Below the pieces are notes generated by a model. It had not been told where the DNA came from. It saw nothing but the letters and a program-made list of their open reading frames with translations, and did not search any database. The translations under genes and the position numbers were made by a program. From Pseudomonas sp. MUP55 (lineage in GTDB: Bacteria; Pseudomonadota; Gammaproteobacteria; Pseudomonadales; Pseudomonadaceae): DNA of 64,000 bases. Of this stretch, positions 23,990-34,493 are shown piece by piece. The stretch spans positions 5,401,501 to 5,465,500 of the forward strand of contig NZ_CP138214.1 of assembly GCF_034043515.1 (NCBI RefSeq), in the 5' to 3' direction. Numbering within the stretch: position 1 is the stretch's first letter; each line of letters opens with the position of its first letter.

Positions 23990-26900
23990 TCAGATGTTCT
24001 GGCGTTCACCTTTCGGGTCAAAGAACACCGAAGACACAATCTCCGCCTCGATCACGCTGCCATCGGCCTGCGGCGAAAACACCCGCTCGCCGATGCGCTT
24101 CAAGCCGCCCTTCACCACGCCCATGGCAAACGAATAGCCAAGGGAGTTGTGCGCATAGCTGGAGGTGACGTGGCCGACCATCTTCATCGGGATGGTTTGC
24201 TTGGGATCGAACACCAACTGCGCGCCTTCCGGCAGCCATACCGTCGGATCGATCGGCTTGAGGCCCACCAGTTGCTTGCGCTCTTCACGCACGCAGTCTT
24301 CACGGTTCATCCCGCGCCAGCCGATCCACGAGAACGGTTTGGTGCGGCCTACGCACCAGCCCATGTTCACGTCGTCCGGGGTCATCGAGCCGTCGGTGTC
24401 CTGGCCGACGATGATGAAGCCCTTCTCGGCACGCAGTACGTGCATGGTTTCGGTGCCGTACGGGGTCAGGTTGTATTGCTTGCCGGCCTCGACGATCTTT
24501 TCCAGCACGCCCATGGCGTAGTCGGCCTGCACGTTGACTTCATACGACAGCTCGCCGGTAAACGAGATCCGGAACACCCGCGCCGGTACACCGCCTACCA
24601 GACCTTCCTTCCAGGTCATGAAGGGGAAGCCGTCCTTGTCCAGGTCGATGTCGGTGACTTCGCTCAGCAGCTTGCGGCTGTTGGGGCCAGACAACGTCAT
24701 GGTCGCCCAGTGGTCGGTGACCGAGGTGAAGTACACCTTCAGGTCCGGCCATTCGGTCTGCTGGTAGATCTCCAGCCACTGCAGCACACGTGCCGCGCCG
24801 CCGGTGGTGGTGGTCATCAGGAAGTGGTTGTCGGCCAGACAGGCGGTGACGCCGTCGTCGAAGACCATGCCGTCTTCCTTGCACATCAGGCCGTAGCGCG
24901 CCTTGCCCACGTCGAGCTTGGTCCAGGCGTTGCTGTAGATGCGGTTGAGGAACTCACGTGCATCCGGGCCCTGGATATCGATCTTGCCGAGGGTGGACGC
25001 ATCCAGCAGGCCGACGCTGTCGCGCACCGCCAGGCATTCGCGTTTTACCGCAGCGTGCAGGTCTTCACCGTTGCGCGGGAAATACCATGGGCGTTTCCAC
25101 TGGCCGACGTCTTCGAATTCGGCGCCGTTCTTCACGTGCCAGGCTTGCAATGCGGTGTAGCGCACCGGTTCGAAGATGTGCCCGCAGTGACGGCCCGCTA
25201 CCGCGCCGAAGGTAACCGGCGTGTAGTTGGGACGGAACATGGTGGTGCCCATCTGCGGGATGGTCACGTTCAGCGAACGGGCGGCAATGGCCAGGCCGTT
25301 GACGTTACCCAGCTTGCCCTGATCGGTACCGAAGCCCAGCGCGGTGTAGCGCTTGACGTGCTCCACCGACTCAAAACCTTCGCGGGTCGCCAGTTCGATG
25401 GCGGCGGCGGTGACGTCGTTCTGCAGGTCGACAAATTGCTTCGGCGCCCGTGCGGTGGCTTTCTCGTGAGGCACCTGGAACAGCGCCAGGGTCGGCTCTT
25501 CCAGACGGCTCAGGGCTTTAGGCAACACGCCTTCAACCGGGGCGAAACCGGCTTCGCTGGCCGCGCGCACGCCGCCCTCGAAGCCATCGGCCAGGGAATC
25601 ACCCAGGCCATAGACGCCGTTGATGCCGCCCACGCACACGCGTTTCTGCGGCGCTTCGCCCGGCACGAAACCGAGGATGTCTTCACGCCAGGTCGGCTTG
25701 CCGCCCAGGTGCGAGGCCAAGTGCACCACCGGGCTGTAGCCGCCGGAGCTGGCGACCAGGTCGCAATCGAGCCACTCGCCGGGACTGGTGACTTTGTGCG
25801 CTTTCACGTCGATGGCCGCAACCCGTGCAGCGGTCACGTGCTTGCTGCCACGGGCCTCGATCACGGCGCTGCCGGTGAGGATGCGAATGCCTTTGGCGCG
25901 GGCTTCTTCCACCAGCGCGCCGCGTGGGTTGTGGCGCGCATCGGCCACGGCGATCACTTGCAGGCCGGCGTCGAACCAGTCCAGGGCCACGCGGTAGGCG
26001 TGGTCGTTGTTGGTCGACAGCACCAGCTTTTTACCCGGTGCCACGCCGTAGCGGCGCACGTAAGTGGATACCGCACCGGCGAGCATGTTGCCCGGCACGT
26101 CGTTGTTGCCGTACACCAGCGGACGCTCGCACGCGCCGGTGGCCAGCACCACGCGCTTGGCGCGCACACGGTGGATACGCTGACGCACCACGCCGATGGG
26201 CGCACGGTCGCCGAGGTGATCGGTGAGGCGCTCGTGAATGGTCAGGAAGTTGTGGTCGTGGTAACCGTTGACGGTAGCGCGGGGCAGCAGCACCACGTCC
26301 GGCAGGGCTTTCAACTCGGCAATCACGCTGGCGACCCATTCGGTGGCCGGCTTGCCGTCGAGGCTTTCGCGCGAATCGAGCAGCGAACCGCCGAATTCTT
26401 CCTGCTCATCGGCGATGATCACACGGGCGCCGCTGCGGGCAGCCGCCAGTGCAGCGGCGAGGCCAGCCGGGCCTGCGCCGACCACCAGCACATCGCAGTG
26501 ACGGTTGAAGTTGTCGTAGGTGTCCGGGTCGTTCTCGGTGGGTGAACGGCCAAGGCCAGCCGCCTTGCGGATGTACTTCTCGTAGGTCATCCAGAACGAC
26601 TGCGGGTACATGAAGGTTTTGTAGTAGAAACCCGGCGGCATCAGCTTGCCGCCGACCTTGCCGAGAATGCCCATCATGTCATTGTTCACGCTCGGCCAGC
26701 CGTTGGTGCTGGTGGCGACCAAACCCTGGTACAGCGCTTGTTGCGTGGCGCGCACGTTGGGGATCTGGGTGGCTTCGGTGGCGCCGATCTGCAGCACTGC
26801 GTTGGGTTCTTCAGCACCGGCGGCAAAGATGCCGCGAGGGCGCGAATACTTGAAGCTGCGGCCGATGATGTCGACGCCGTTGGCCAGCAACGCGGCGGCC

Positions 26901-27007
26901 AGGGTGTCGCCTTCAAAACCTTTGTAGCTCTGGCCGTTGAAGCTGAAGGTCAGCACTTTGTTACGGTCGATGCGGCCACCGTTGGACAGGCGATTGATCT
27001 GGCTCAT
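23990..27007 (-). CDS. soxA: Sarcosine oxidase alpha subunit
   Basis: A 1005-residue subunit, the normal length. It has an N-terminal 2Fe-2S-like fold region (FSFNGQSYKGFEGDTLAAAL, residues 23-100), an NAD-binding Rossmann (CDVLVVGAGPAGLAAALAAA near 172) and a C-terminal folate-binding GcvT-like half (VGLLDASTLGKIDIQGPDAREFL, GELSYEVNV). It binds NAD, and the folate domain accepts the methylene unit to give 5,10-methylene-THF. Its ATG overlaps the soxD stop by four bases (ATGA). Confidence 0.97.
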   Translation of the reverse strand: MSQINRLSNGGRIDRNKVLTFSFNGQSYKGFEGDTLAAALLANGVDIIGRSFKYSRPRGIFAAGAEEPNAVLQIGATEATQIPNVRATQQALYQGLVATSTNGWPSVNNDMMGILGKVGGKLMPPGFYYKTFMYPQSFWMTYEKYIRKAAGLGRSPTENDPDTYDNFNRHCDVLVVGAGPAGLAAALAAARSGARVIIADEQEEFGGSLLDSRESLDGKPATEWVASVIAELKALPDVVLLPRATVNGYHDHNFLTIHERLTDHLGDRAPIGVVRQRIHRVRAKRVVLATGACERPLVYGNNDVPGNMLAGAVSTYVRRYGVAPGKKLVLSTNNDHAYRVALDWFDAGLQVIAVADARHNPRGALVEEARAKGIRILTGSAVIEARGSKHVTAARVAAIDVKAHKVTSPGEWLDCDLVASSGGYSPVVHLASHLGGKPTWREDILGFVPGEAPQKRVCVGGINGVYGLGDSLADGFEGGVRAASEAGFAPVEGVLPKALSRLEEPTLALFQVPHEKATARAPKQFVDLQNDVTAAAIELATREGFESVEHVKRYTALGFGTDQGKLGNVNGLAIAARSLNVTIPQMGTTMFRPNYTPVTFGAVAGRHCGHIFEPVRYTALQAWHVKNGAEFEDVGQWKRPWYFPRNGEDLHAAVKRECLAVRDSVGLLDASTLGKIDIQGPDAREFLNRIYSNAWTKLDVGKARYGLMCKEDGMVFDDGVTACLADNHFLMTTTTGGAARVLQWLEIYQQTEWPDLKVYFTSVTDHWATMTLSGPNSRKLLSEVTDIDLDKDGFPFMTWKEGLVGGVPARVFRISFTGELSYEVNVQADYAMGVLEKIVEAGKQYNLTPYGTETMHVLRAEKGFIIVGQDTDGSMTPDDVNMGWCVGRTKPFSWIGWRGMNREDCVREERKQLVGLKPIDPTVWLPEGAQLVFDPKQTIPMKMVGHVTSSYAHNSLGYSFAMGVVKGGLKRIGERVFSPQADGSVIEAEIVSSVFFDPKGERQNI

Positions 27008-27306
27008 ACCTTCTCTCCAGAGGCCTTGGCGGTGAACTGAGGCTTCTCACCGATCTTGTAGGTTTCAAGAATTTCGTAGGTGACGGTGTCGCGGGTGGCG
27101 TTGAAATACTGGCGGCAACCGGCGGCGTGAATCCACAGTTCGTGGTGCAGGCCACGGGGGTTGTCGCGAAAGAACATGTAGTCGCCCCACTCTTCATCGG
27201 TGCAGGCATTCGGGTCCAGCGGGCGCGGAATGTGCGCTTGGCCGGAGGCGTGGAATTCCTCTTCGGAGCGCAGTTCGCCACAGTGAGGACAGAAGATATG
27301 CAACAT
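27004..27306 (-). CDS. soxD: Sarcosine oxidase delta subunit
   Basis: A 100-residue zinc-binding subunit of sarcosine oxidase. The N-terminal CPHCGELR gives two ligands and a later His/Cys-rich segment the rest. DPNACTDEEWGDYMFFRDNPRG and the GCRQYFNATRDT motif are typical of the family. ATG 27306 follows CAGGAG. It sits 15 bases after soxB and overlaps soxA. Confidence 0.95.
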   Translation of the reverse strand: MLHIFCPHCGELRSEEEFHASGQAHIPRPLDPNACTDEEWGDYMFFRDNPRGLHHELWIHAAGCRQYFNATRDTVTYEILETYKIGEKPQFTAKASGEKV

Positions 27307-27321
27307 AGGGAATTTCTCCTG

Positions 27322-28572
27322 TTAGTGGGCGACGGCCGCAGCGCCGTGTTCGTCGATCAGCGCACCGTTGTGGAAACGGTCGATGGAAAAAGGCGCGGCC
27401 AGCGGGTGCATTTCACCCTTGGCCAGGCTCGCGGCGAACACGTTGCCTGAGCCCGGTGTGGCCTTGAAGCCACCGGTGCCCCAACCGCAGTTGAAGAACA
27501 TGTTCGGCACCGGGGTCTTGGAGATGATCGGGCAGGCGTCGGGGGTGGTGTCGACGATGCCGCCCCACTGGCGGTTCATGCGCACGCGGGACAACACCGG
27601 GAACATCTCGACGATGGCCTGGATGGTGTGCTCGATCACCGGGTACGAGCCGCGCTGGCCGTAGCCGTTGTAGCCGTCGATACCGGCGCCGATCACCAGG
27701 TCGCCCTTGTCGGATTGGCTGATGTAGCCGTGCACGGCGTTGGACATGATCACGCTGTCGATAATCGGCTTGATCGGCTCCGACACCAACGCTTGCAGCG
27801 GGTGGGATTCGATCGGCAGGCGAAAGCCCGCCAGCGAAGCCATGTGCCCGGAGTTACCGGCCGTCACCACGCCGACGCGCTTGGCGCCGATAAAGCCCTT
27901 GTTGGTTTCCACGCCGATGCACACGCCGTTTTCCTTGCGAAAGCCGATCACCTCGGTCTGCTGGATCAAGTCCACGCCGAGCGCATCAGCCGCGCGGGCA
28001 AAGCCCCAGGCCACGGCATCGTGACGGGCCACGCCGCCGCGACGTTGCACGGTGGCGCCGAGTACCGGATAGCGGGTGTTTTTCGAGCAGTCCAGGTAGG
28101 GAATTTCGTCGGCCACCTGCTTGGCGTTGAGCAACTCGCCATCCACGCCGTTAAGGCGGTTGGCGCTGACGCGGCGCTCGGAGTCGCGGATGTCCTGCAG
28201 GGTGTGGCACAGGTTGTACACGCCGCGCTGGGAGAACATCACGTTGTAGTTCAGGTCCTGGGACAGGCCTTCCCAGAGTTTCATCGCGTGTTCGTACAGG
28301 TGCGCCGATTCGTCCCACAGGTAGTTGGAACGCACGATGGTGGTGTTGCGCGCCGTGTTACCGCCGCCCAACCAGCCTTTCTCGACCACGGCCACGTTGG
28401 TGATGCCGTGCTCCTTGGCCAGGTAGTAGGCGGTCGCCAGACCATGCCCGCCGCCGCCGACGATCACCACGTCGTAGACCTTTTTCGGGGTCGGGGTGCG
28501 CCACATCTTCTGCCAGTTTTCGTGATGGCTGAGGGAGTGCTTGAAGAGGCCGAAGCCTGAGTAGCGTTGCAT
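27322..28572 (-). CDS. soxB: Sarcosine oxidase beta subunit
   Basis: A 416-residue flavoprotein subunit with the dinucleotide motif [20 protein letters not shown] at about residues 33-52 and the [11 protein letters not shown] stretch expected to hold the histidine that binds FMN covalently. The FAD site is the sarcosine-oxidising centre. Start chosen at ATG 28572: GGAG lies 8 bases upstream and the length is then the standard 416; the ATG at 28578 would sit two bases from the ribosome site. Confidence 0.96.
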   Translation of the reverse strand: MQRYSGFGLFKHSLSHHENWQKMWRTPTPKKVYDVVIVGGGGHGLATAYYLAKEHGITNVAVVEKGWLGGGNTARNTTIVRSNYLWDESAHLYEHAMKLWEGLSQDLNYNVMFSQRGVYNLCHTLQDIRDSERRVSANRLNGVDGELLNAKQVADEIPYLDCSKNTRYPVLGATVQRRGGVARHDAVAWGFARAADALGVDLIQQTEVIGFRKENGVCIGVETNKGFIGAKRVGVVTAGNSGHMASLAGFRLPIESHPLQALVSEPIKPIIDSVIMSNAVHGYISQSDKGDLVIGAGIDGYNGYGQRGSYPVIEHTIQAIVEMFPVLSRVRMNRQWGGIVDTTPDACPIISKTPVPNMFFNCGWGTGGFKATPGSGNVFAASLAKGEMHPLAAPFSIDRFHNGALIDEHGAAAVAH

Positions 28573-28594
28573 AGTCATTACTCCAAAACCGCGC

Positions 28595-29848
<1,254 letters not shown>

Positions 29849-29992
29849 CGCGTCTCTCCCAGCCTTTCGTATTGTTGAGGCCCGTGCAGGGCCCTTTGAT
29901 GCGATGGTAGGGCTGGCGCGGGCAGGTCAAATGCCTGCGGACGCCACGCAAAGGCGCGTTTACGACATAGCAGCAACAACACAGAACTAAAT

Positions 29993-30095
29993 GTGGGAGG
30001 GGGCTTGTGTGGGAGGGGGCTCGCCCCCGATAGCGGAGTGCCAGCCACTGATAGACAAACTGATAGACCGCAATCGGGGGCAAGCCCCCTCCCAC
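29993..30095. repeat. Family A REP pair with a partially duplicated left arm
   Basis: GTGGGAGGGGGCTTGT is followed at once by a full GTGGGAGGGGGCTCGCCCCC arm, then spacer and right arm. It lies between traX-like and glyA, both on the minus strand. Confidence 0.9.
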
Positions 30096-30100
30096 AAGGG

Positions 30101-30829
30101 TTAGGCGATGATCTGACGGATGAGTAGCAGCAGGAGGAAATGCAAGGGATAGAGGCCATAGGCCCAGCGGCGCATCGCGGGTGGTGAGGCGCTTGTGGGA
30201 TGTCGTAATAAGACCAATCCCGCCAATGGCGCAATCAGGCATGCGGCCAATCCCATTAACGCGACCGGCGTGCCGCTGCTGAGCAAAACCTGCCATTGAT
30301 TGGCACCCACGCAGACCAAACCCGGCAAAACGCTGAAATACCAGGGTCGGCTGAATACCAGCAGCATCGCCATCGGCAGCAATACACCGAAAAAACCGAA
30401 CATCAGGTGCGAGGAAAATACAGCGCCTATCGTAAGGGCAATCAGCGCCAATCCTCGATCAAAAAGCGCTTTCTGCTGCCATCCTCGCGCAACCAGCAAT
30501 CCCAGCGCCAAGGTCGGCAACACGTTCAACGTATCGGCATCCTCGATGAACATCCGGTAAGGCACTTCGCTGATCACGCTGAACAGCAGCAGCCAGCCCA
30601 GGTAGCGCCACTGCCCGATCACCGCCACATTCCGGACCCGGTGCAGATTGGCCGCGATCGCCAGGCAAAACCACGGGAACGCCAGGCGCCCCGGCACATA
30701 CAGACCATCCAGACTCAACCCCACATAGCGCAGGTGGTCCAGCACCATGCTCAGCAGCGCCAGCCACTTGAGTAGGTCCAAAGCGCCATCTCGGACACGT
30801 CCGACAGGCAGGGTGTGAGTAGCGTGCAT
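30101..30829 (-). CDS. TraX-family membrane protein
   Basis: A 242-residue polytopic membrane protein matching the TraX family: RDGALDLLKWLALLSMVLDH at the N-terminus, GRLAFPWFCLAIAANL, and a C-terminal YGLYPLHFLLLLLI. About seven or eight helices can be counted. TraX of F plasmid acetylates pilin; chromosomal relatives have no assigned role. I chose ATG 30829, which has GGGGA upstream. It is divergent from ltaA, and no conjugation gene is near. Confidence 0.85.
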   Translation of the reverse strand: MHATHTLPVGRVRDGALDLLKWLALLSMVLDHLRYVGLSLDGLYVPGRLAFPWFCLAIAANLHRVRNVAVIGQWRYLGWLLLFSVISEVPYRMFIEDADTLNVLPTLALGLLVARGWQQKALFDRGLALIALTIGAVFSSHLMFGFFGVLLPMAMLLVFSRPWYFSVLPGLVCVGANQWQVLLSSGTPVALMGLAACLIAPLAGLVLLRHPTSASPPAMRRWAYGLYPLHFLLLLLIRQIIA

Positions 30830-30919
30830 AATTCCCCATCGACTTTGCATTTACAGTGCGTGCGCCCCCCTCCCAATCTTGGTTAAAGTGCGCACCAACA
30901 TCGACCACAGGAATGGGCC

Positions 30920-31960
30920 ATGACTGACAAGAGCCAACAATTCGCCAGCGACAACTATTCCGGCATCTGCCCGGAAGCCTGGGCCGCCATGGAACAAGCC
31001 AACCAGGGCCATCAACGCGCCTACGGCGATGATGAGTGGACCCATCGCGCCGCCGACGGTTTCCGCAACCTGTTCGAAACCGACTGCGAAGTGTTCTTTG
31101 CCTTCAACGGTACCGCGGCCAACTCCCTGGCGCTGTCCTCGCTGTGCCAGAGCTACCATAGCGTGATTTGCTCGGAAACCGCCCACGTCGAGACCGACGA
31201 ATGCGGCGCGCCGGAATTTTTCTCCAACGGCTCAAAGCTGCTCACCGCGCGCACCGAAAACGGCAAGCTGACCCCCGAATCGATCCGCGAAATTGCACTC
31301 AAGCGCCAGGATATCCACTACCCGAAACCGCGCGTGGTCACCCTCACCCAGGCCACCGAGGTCGGCAGCGTCTATACCCCGGAAGAAATCCGCGCCATCA
31401 GCGCCACCTGCAAGGAACTGGGCCTGAACCTGCACATGGACGGCGCACGCTTCTCCAACGCCTGCGCGTTCCTCGGCTGCTCGCCAGCCGACCTGACCTG
31501 GAAAGCCGGCGTGGACGTGCTGTGCTTTGGCGGCACCAAGAACGGCATGGCCGTGGGTGAAGCGATCCTGTTCTTCAACCACAAGCTCGCCGAAGACTTC
31601 GACTACCGCTGCAAACAGGCTGGCCAGCTGGCGTCCAAGATGCGCTTCCTCTCTGCGCCGTGGGTAGGCCTGCTGGAAAACGACGCCTGGCTCAAGCATG
31701 CCCGCCACGCCAACCGCTGCGCGCAATTGCTCAGCAGCCTGGTGGCGGACATTCCCGGCGTGGAATTGATGTTCCCGGTGCAGGCCAATGGCGTGTTCCT
31801 GCAACTGTCGGAACCGGCTATCGCAGCACTGACGGCTAAGGGCTGGCGCTTCTACACCTTCATCGGCAAAGGCGGCGCGCGTTTCATGTGTGCGTGGGAT
31901 ACCGAGGAAGAGCGTGTAAGGGAATTGGCGGCGGATATCAGGGAAGTGATGAACGCCTAA
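30920..31960 (+). CDS. ltaE: Low-specificity L-threonine aldolase
   Basis: A 346-residue PLP enzyme cleaving L-threonine or allo-threonine to glycine and acetaldehyde. The PLP lysine is in CFGGTKNGMAVGEA; other conserved stretches are LNLHMDGARFSNA and ITLTQ-like VVTLTQATEVGSVY. ATG 30920 follows CAGGAATG. In P. aeruginosa a threonine aldolase also lies between the sox and gbc genes, consistent with a glycine-supplying role in the betaine region. Confidence 0.93.
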   Translation: MTDKSQQFASDNYSGICPEAWAAMEQANQGHQRAYGDDEWTHRAADGFRNLFETDCEVFFAFNGTAANSLALSSLCQSYHSVICSETAHVETDECGAPEFFSNGSKLLTARTENGKLTPESIREIALKRQDIHYPKPRVVTLTQATEVGSVYTPEEIRAISATCKELGLNLHMDGARFSNACAFLGCSPADLTWKAGVDVLCFGGTKNGMAVGEAILFFNHKLAEDFDYRCKQAGQLASKMRFLSAPWVGLLENDAWLKHARHANRCAQLLSSLVADIPGVELMFPVQANGVFLQLSEPAIAALTAKGWRFYTFIGKGGARFMCAWDTEEERVRELAADIREVMNA

Positions 31961-31989
31961 AGTAGAAATCAGACCAGCCCGTGCTGGCC

Positions 31990-32153
31990 GTTTGCCGAGT
32001 CTGTTTTTTGATATTTCTGACAGCAGCGCGCTGCGATTTCATTGTCTAGCCTCTTGGAACCCGGAAGGAAAACGCAGCGATGCCTGCCCCCTTTCGGGTT
32101 TATGACCTGCCGAATGTTCGGCGGGAAATACCTATCCAATGGAGAGCTTAATC
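31990..32153 (+). promoter_or_regulatory. Structured leader upstream of the 66-aa gene
   Basis: About 160 bases with several possible stems: CGCTGCG (32028) with CGCAGCG (about 32072), AACCCGGAAGG with CCCTTTCGGGTT, and GCCGAA-TG-TTCGGC shortly before the start. Three GGA triplets fall in the apical region (TTGGAACCCGGAAGGA). No known riboswitch class is recognised. Confidence 0.4.
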
Positions 32154-32354
32154 ATGGAATATCAAAACAATTTCAGCACCCTGCAGGGCGATGACACCGT
32201 CACCACCACCGTTATCGACTGGGATGAGTTCAGGAAACACGCCAAAGTCGGCGACACCATCCGCGAGCCATCCAGGACGTTGCGGATCTACGACAAAGTC
32301 TATGAACTGACAGCATCAGGCCAGCATTTCGTCGTACACATCTACGCCCAGTAA
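32154..32354 (+). CDS. Small hypothetical protein, 66 aa
   Basis: It reads MEYQNNFSTLQGDDTVTTTVIDW and ends VYELTASGQHFVVHIYAQ. The protein is acidic, soluble and likely mostly beta; no family is recognised. GGAGAG lies 8 bases before ATG 32154, preferred over the ATG at 32139. The gene stands alone behind a structured leader and is followed by the REP-RAYT element, so it marks the left insertion edge. Confidence 0.65.
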   Translation: MEYQNNFSTLQGDDTVTTTVIDWDEFRKHAKVGDTIREPSRTLRIYDKVYELTASGQHFVVHIYAQ

Positions 32355-32365
32355 TCCTCCACACT

Positions 32366-32418
32366 GATCGTTCCCACGCTCCGCGTGGGAATGCCTCCCC
32401 TGGACGCTCCGCGTCCCA
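32366..32418. repeat. Family B REP, left flank of the RAYT
   Basis: GATCGTTCCCACGCTCCGCG then TGGGAATGCC and GGACGCTCCGCGTCCC, ending 20 bases before the transposase GTG. Confidence 0.92.
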
Positions 32419-32438
32419 CCCAACTCAAGGATGAGCAC

Positions 32439-32972
32439 GTGGGCAGAAGCCGCTACGTCATCACCGAACCCGAAAAACCGCACTTTCTAACCTGTACCGT
32501 CATGGAGTGGCTGCCGCTCTTCACCCGCAGTTACCTGGTGGACCGTCTTTTGGATTGCTGGCGATATCAGCAAAGCAATCACGCTTTACAACTGTTTGGC
32601 TACGTCGTACTGGAAAATCACTTGCACTACGTTGCCCAGGCACCCGACTTGGGAAAATGCGTCAGCCAATTCAAATCCTTCACCGCCCGCACCATCATCG
32701 ACGACCTGCAGAACACAGGTGCGGAGCGCGTATTGCAGCGCCTGCGTTTCAGCAAACGGGCACACAAGGCAGATCGTGTTTATCAGCTGTGGCAGGAAGG
32801 CTCCCATGCAGAACTGGTCTACAGCGAGGCAGTCATGCGGCAGAAGCTTGACTACATCCATCACAACCCCGTGAAACGAGGCTATGTGGACCGGGCAGAA
32901 CACTGGCGGTATTCCAGCGCTCGCAACTATGCAGGGATGGAGGGGTTGATCGACATCCAGCCCTGGCTCTGA
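32439..32972 (+). CDS. REP-associated tyrosine transposase (RAYT, IS200/IS605-like)
   Basis: A 177-residue Y1-type HUH nuclease. It shows the HUH motif ENHLHYVAQA, the FTARTIIDDL helix and the strongly conserved C-terminal YIHHNPVKRGYVDRAEHWRYSSARNY region (residues about 138-163) typical of RAYTs. It is expected to bind and nick REP hairpins on single strands. GTG 32439 with AAGGATG upstream is preferred; reading further upstream translates the REP. The sequence looks intact, with no frameshift. It is flanked by the same REP family on both sides. Confidence 0.9.
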   Translation: MGRSRYVITEPEKPHFLTCTVMEWLPLFTRSYLVDRLLDCWRYQQSNHALQLFGYVVLENHLHYVAQAPDLGKCVSQFKSFTARTIIDDLQNTGAERVLQRLRFSKRAHKADRVYQLWQEGSHAELVYSEAVMRQKLDYIHHNPVKRGYVDRAEHWRYSSARNYAGMEGLIDIQPWL

Positions 32973-32979
32973 TGAGACG

Positions 32980-33031
32980 CGGGACGCGGAGCGTCCCAGG
33001 AGGTGTTACCACGCGGAGCGTGGGAACAATC
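32980..33031. repeat. Family B REP, inverted, right flank of the RAYT
   Basis: GGGACGCGGAGCGTCCC arm followed by CGGAGCGTGGGAACAATCA, opposite in orientation to the left copy. Confidence 0.9.
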
Positions 33032-33047
33032 AGTGTTCAGTGATCCC

Positions 33048-33099
33048 GATCGTTCCCACGCTCCGCGTGGGAATGCCTCCCGCGACGCTCCGCGTCACC
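33048..33099. repeat. Family B REP, second right-hand copy
   Basis: GATCGTTCCCACGCTCCGCG forward copy whose end touches the 3' end of gbcB. Confidence 0.9.
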
Positions 33100-33109
33100 C
33101 GCGCGCGGG

Positions 33110-34210
33110 TCAGAACTCGATGCGCACGTCGCCCTTGGGCACGCTGCAGCACGACAGGATGTAACCCTCGGCTTCGTCCTCTTCGGTGATCCCGCCGTTG
33201 TGTTCCATCTCGACTTCCCCGCCGAGCTTCATCACTTTGCATGTGCCGCAGATGCCCATGCCGCATGCCTTGGGGATCAGCAGCCCCAGCTTGGCCGCTG
33301 CCGCATGCACGGTTTCGCCCGGTGCCACACGGATGCTCTTGCCCGAGGCAATGAATTCCACCTGGTGCAGGTCCGCCAGATCGACCTCGGGGGCGTCGGC
33401 GGCTTGTTCGGCTTGCTCCACCGCGTCGGCCCGCGCTTCCGGCGGTGTCGCGCCGAAGGATTCTTCGTGATAACGCGCCATATCGAAGCCGGCGGCTTCC
33501 AGCAGGCGCTTGACCGCGCTCATGTAGGGCGTGGGGCCGCAGCAGAACACTTCGCGCTCAAGGAAGTCCGGCACCATCAGTTCCAGCATCTTGTGGTGCA
33601 GGTAGCCGCGATAGCCGGCCCAGGGTTCGCCCAGGCCATGTTTTTCGCAGATCAGGTGCAGGCTGAAGTTGTCGATCCGCGACGCCATGTGCTCCAGCTC
33701 GCGGTGGTAGATGATGTCTTTGGGCGAGCGGGCGCTGTGAACGAACGTCATGTCGACATTGGCGTTGGTGTCGTAGAACCAGCGCGCCATGGACATCACT
33801 GGCGTGATCCCCACGCCACCGCTCAGGTACAGCACTTTGGGGCTTGGGAAGTCGATGGCGTTGAACAGCCCCACCGGCCCGTGCACCGCCAGTTCCTGGC
33901 CTTCATGCAGCGTGTCATGCAGCCAGTTGGAAACACGCCCGCCCGGCACGCGCTTGATGGTCACCGAGAAGCTATACGGCACCGACGGCGAACTGGAGAT
34001 GGTGTAGGAACGCATGATCGGCTGGCCTTCGATCTCCAGCTCAAGGGTGACGAACTGCCCGGGTTTGAAGAAGAACAGGATCGGTTGGTCGGCCATGAAA
34101 CAGAAGGTGCGCACGTCCCAGGTTTCCTGGATGACTTTGACGCAACGGACGATGTGCCGACCATTGGCCCAGGTCTGGGTGGTTACCGGGTTCAGGAAGC
34201 TGTTGGACAT
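33110..34210 (-). CDS. gbcB: Glycine betaine demethylase reductase subunit
   Basis: A 366-residue electron-transfer partner of GbcA. It has an FAD-binding barrel (MRSYTISSSPS, residues 65-75), an NAD(P)H domain (LSGGVGITPVMSM, CCGPTPYM) and a C-terminal plant-type 2Fe-2S ferredoxin domain (KACGMGICGTCKV and LSCC). It passes electrons from NAD(P)H to the Rieske oxygenase that removes the first methyl group of glycine betaine as formaldehyde. ATG 34210 follows GTGGAGAAC. It is divergent from gbcA across 283 bases. Confidence 0.95.
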   Translation of the reverse strand: MSNSFLNPVTTQTWANGRHIVRCVKVIQETWDVRTFCFMADQPILFFFKPGQFVTLELEIEGQPIMRSYTISSSPSVPYSFSVTIKRVPGGRVSNWLHDTLHEGQELAVHGPVGLFNAIDFPSPKVLYLSGGVGITPVMSMARWFYDTNANVDMTFVHSARSPKDIIYHRELEHMASRIDNFSLHLICEKHGLGEPWAGYRGYLHHKMLELMVPDFLEREVFCCGPTPYMSAVKRLLEAAGFDMARYHEESFGATPPEARADAVEQAEQAADAPEVDLADLHQVEFIASGKSIRVAPGETVHAAAAKLGLLIPKACGMGICGTCKVMKLGGEVEMEHNGGITEEDEAEGYILSCCSVPKGDVRIEF

Positions 34211-34280
34211 ACTGTTCTCCACCGCCGAGGCTCGGCCTTATGGTGGCGATTCTGCGTAACGCGAGAATCCGCCATTTACC

Positions 34281-34310
34281 TATCTGCGACATTCACATAC
34301 TTACCGCGAC
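34281..34310. promoter_or_regulatory. Candidate GbdR-type direct repeat between gbcB and gbcA
   Basis: TATCTGCGAC (34281-34290) and TTACCGCGAC (34301-34310) form a direct repeat one or two helical turns apart. The TCTGCGAC half recurs upstream of the dipeptidase operon and betT, and as GGATGCGAC upstream of cbcX. Confidence 0.4.
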
Positions 34311-34493
34311 CAGCCCCCAACCACAGGGGGTTGCGCGTCGGGATCAGATTGGGCCATGTCGCCCATGGATAAGGTTCGACCCAACGCCGGGCCCACACTC
34401 GCTCCCAACGAAGACGCTTTCTTTACGCCTTGCACAGCACCAACCGTAGCCACTATTCGCCGGCCACACAGAATGGCCCTGAGGACATACACG

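Larger units (their letters stand above)
32366..33099 (+). mobile_element. RAYT transposase gene with flanking family B REPs
   Basis: The unit consists of a left REP (32366-32418), the transposase (32439-32972), an inverted REP (32980-33031) and a further forward REP (33048-33099). Such REPtron-like arrangements pair a RAYT with its cognate REP. The same REP family occurs elsewhere in the window (5.7, 20.7, 23.1 and 45.5 kb), as expected for non-autonomous copies. Confidence 0.8.

Noticed and set aside
23933..26545. 870-codon antisense open frame opposite soxA
   Set aside because: Low-complexity His/Ala/Gly-rich translation and no start signal; soxA on the other strand is unambiguous.
34356..34493. 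46-codon N-terminal extension of gbcA
   Set aside because: Not like the family; the conserved protein begins MDVTATLSLGDP at 34494.
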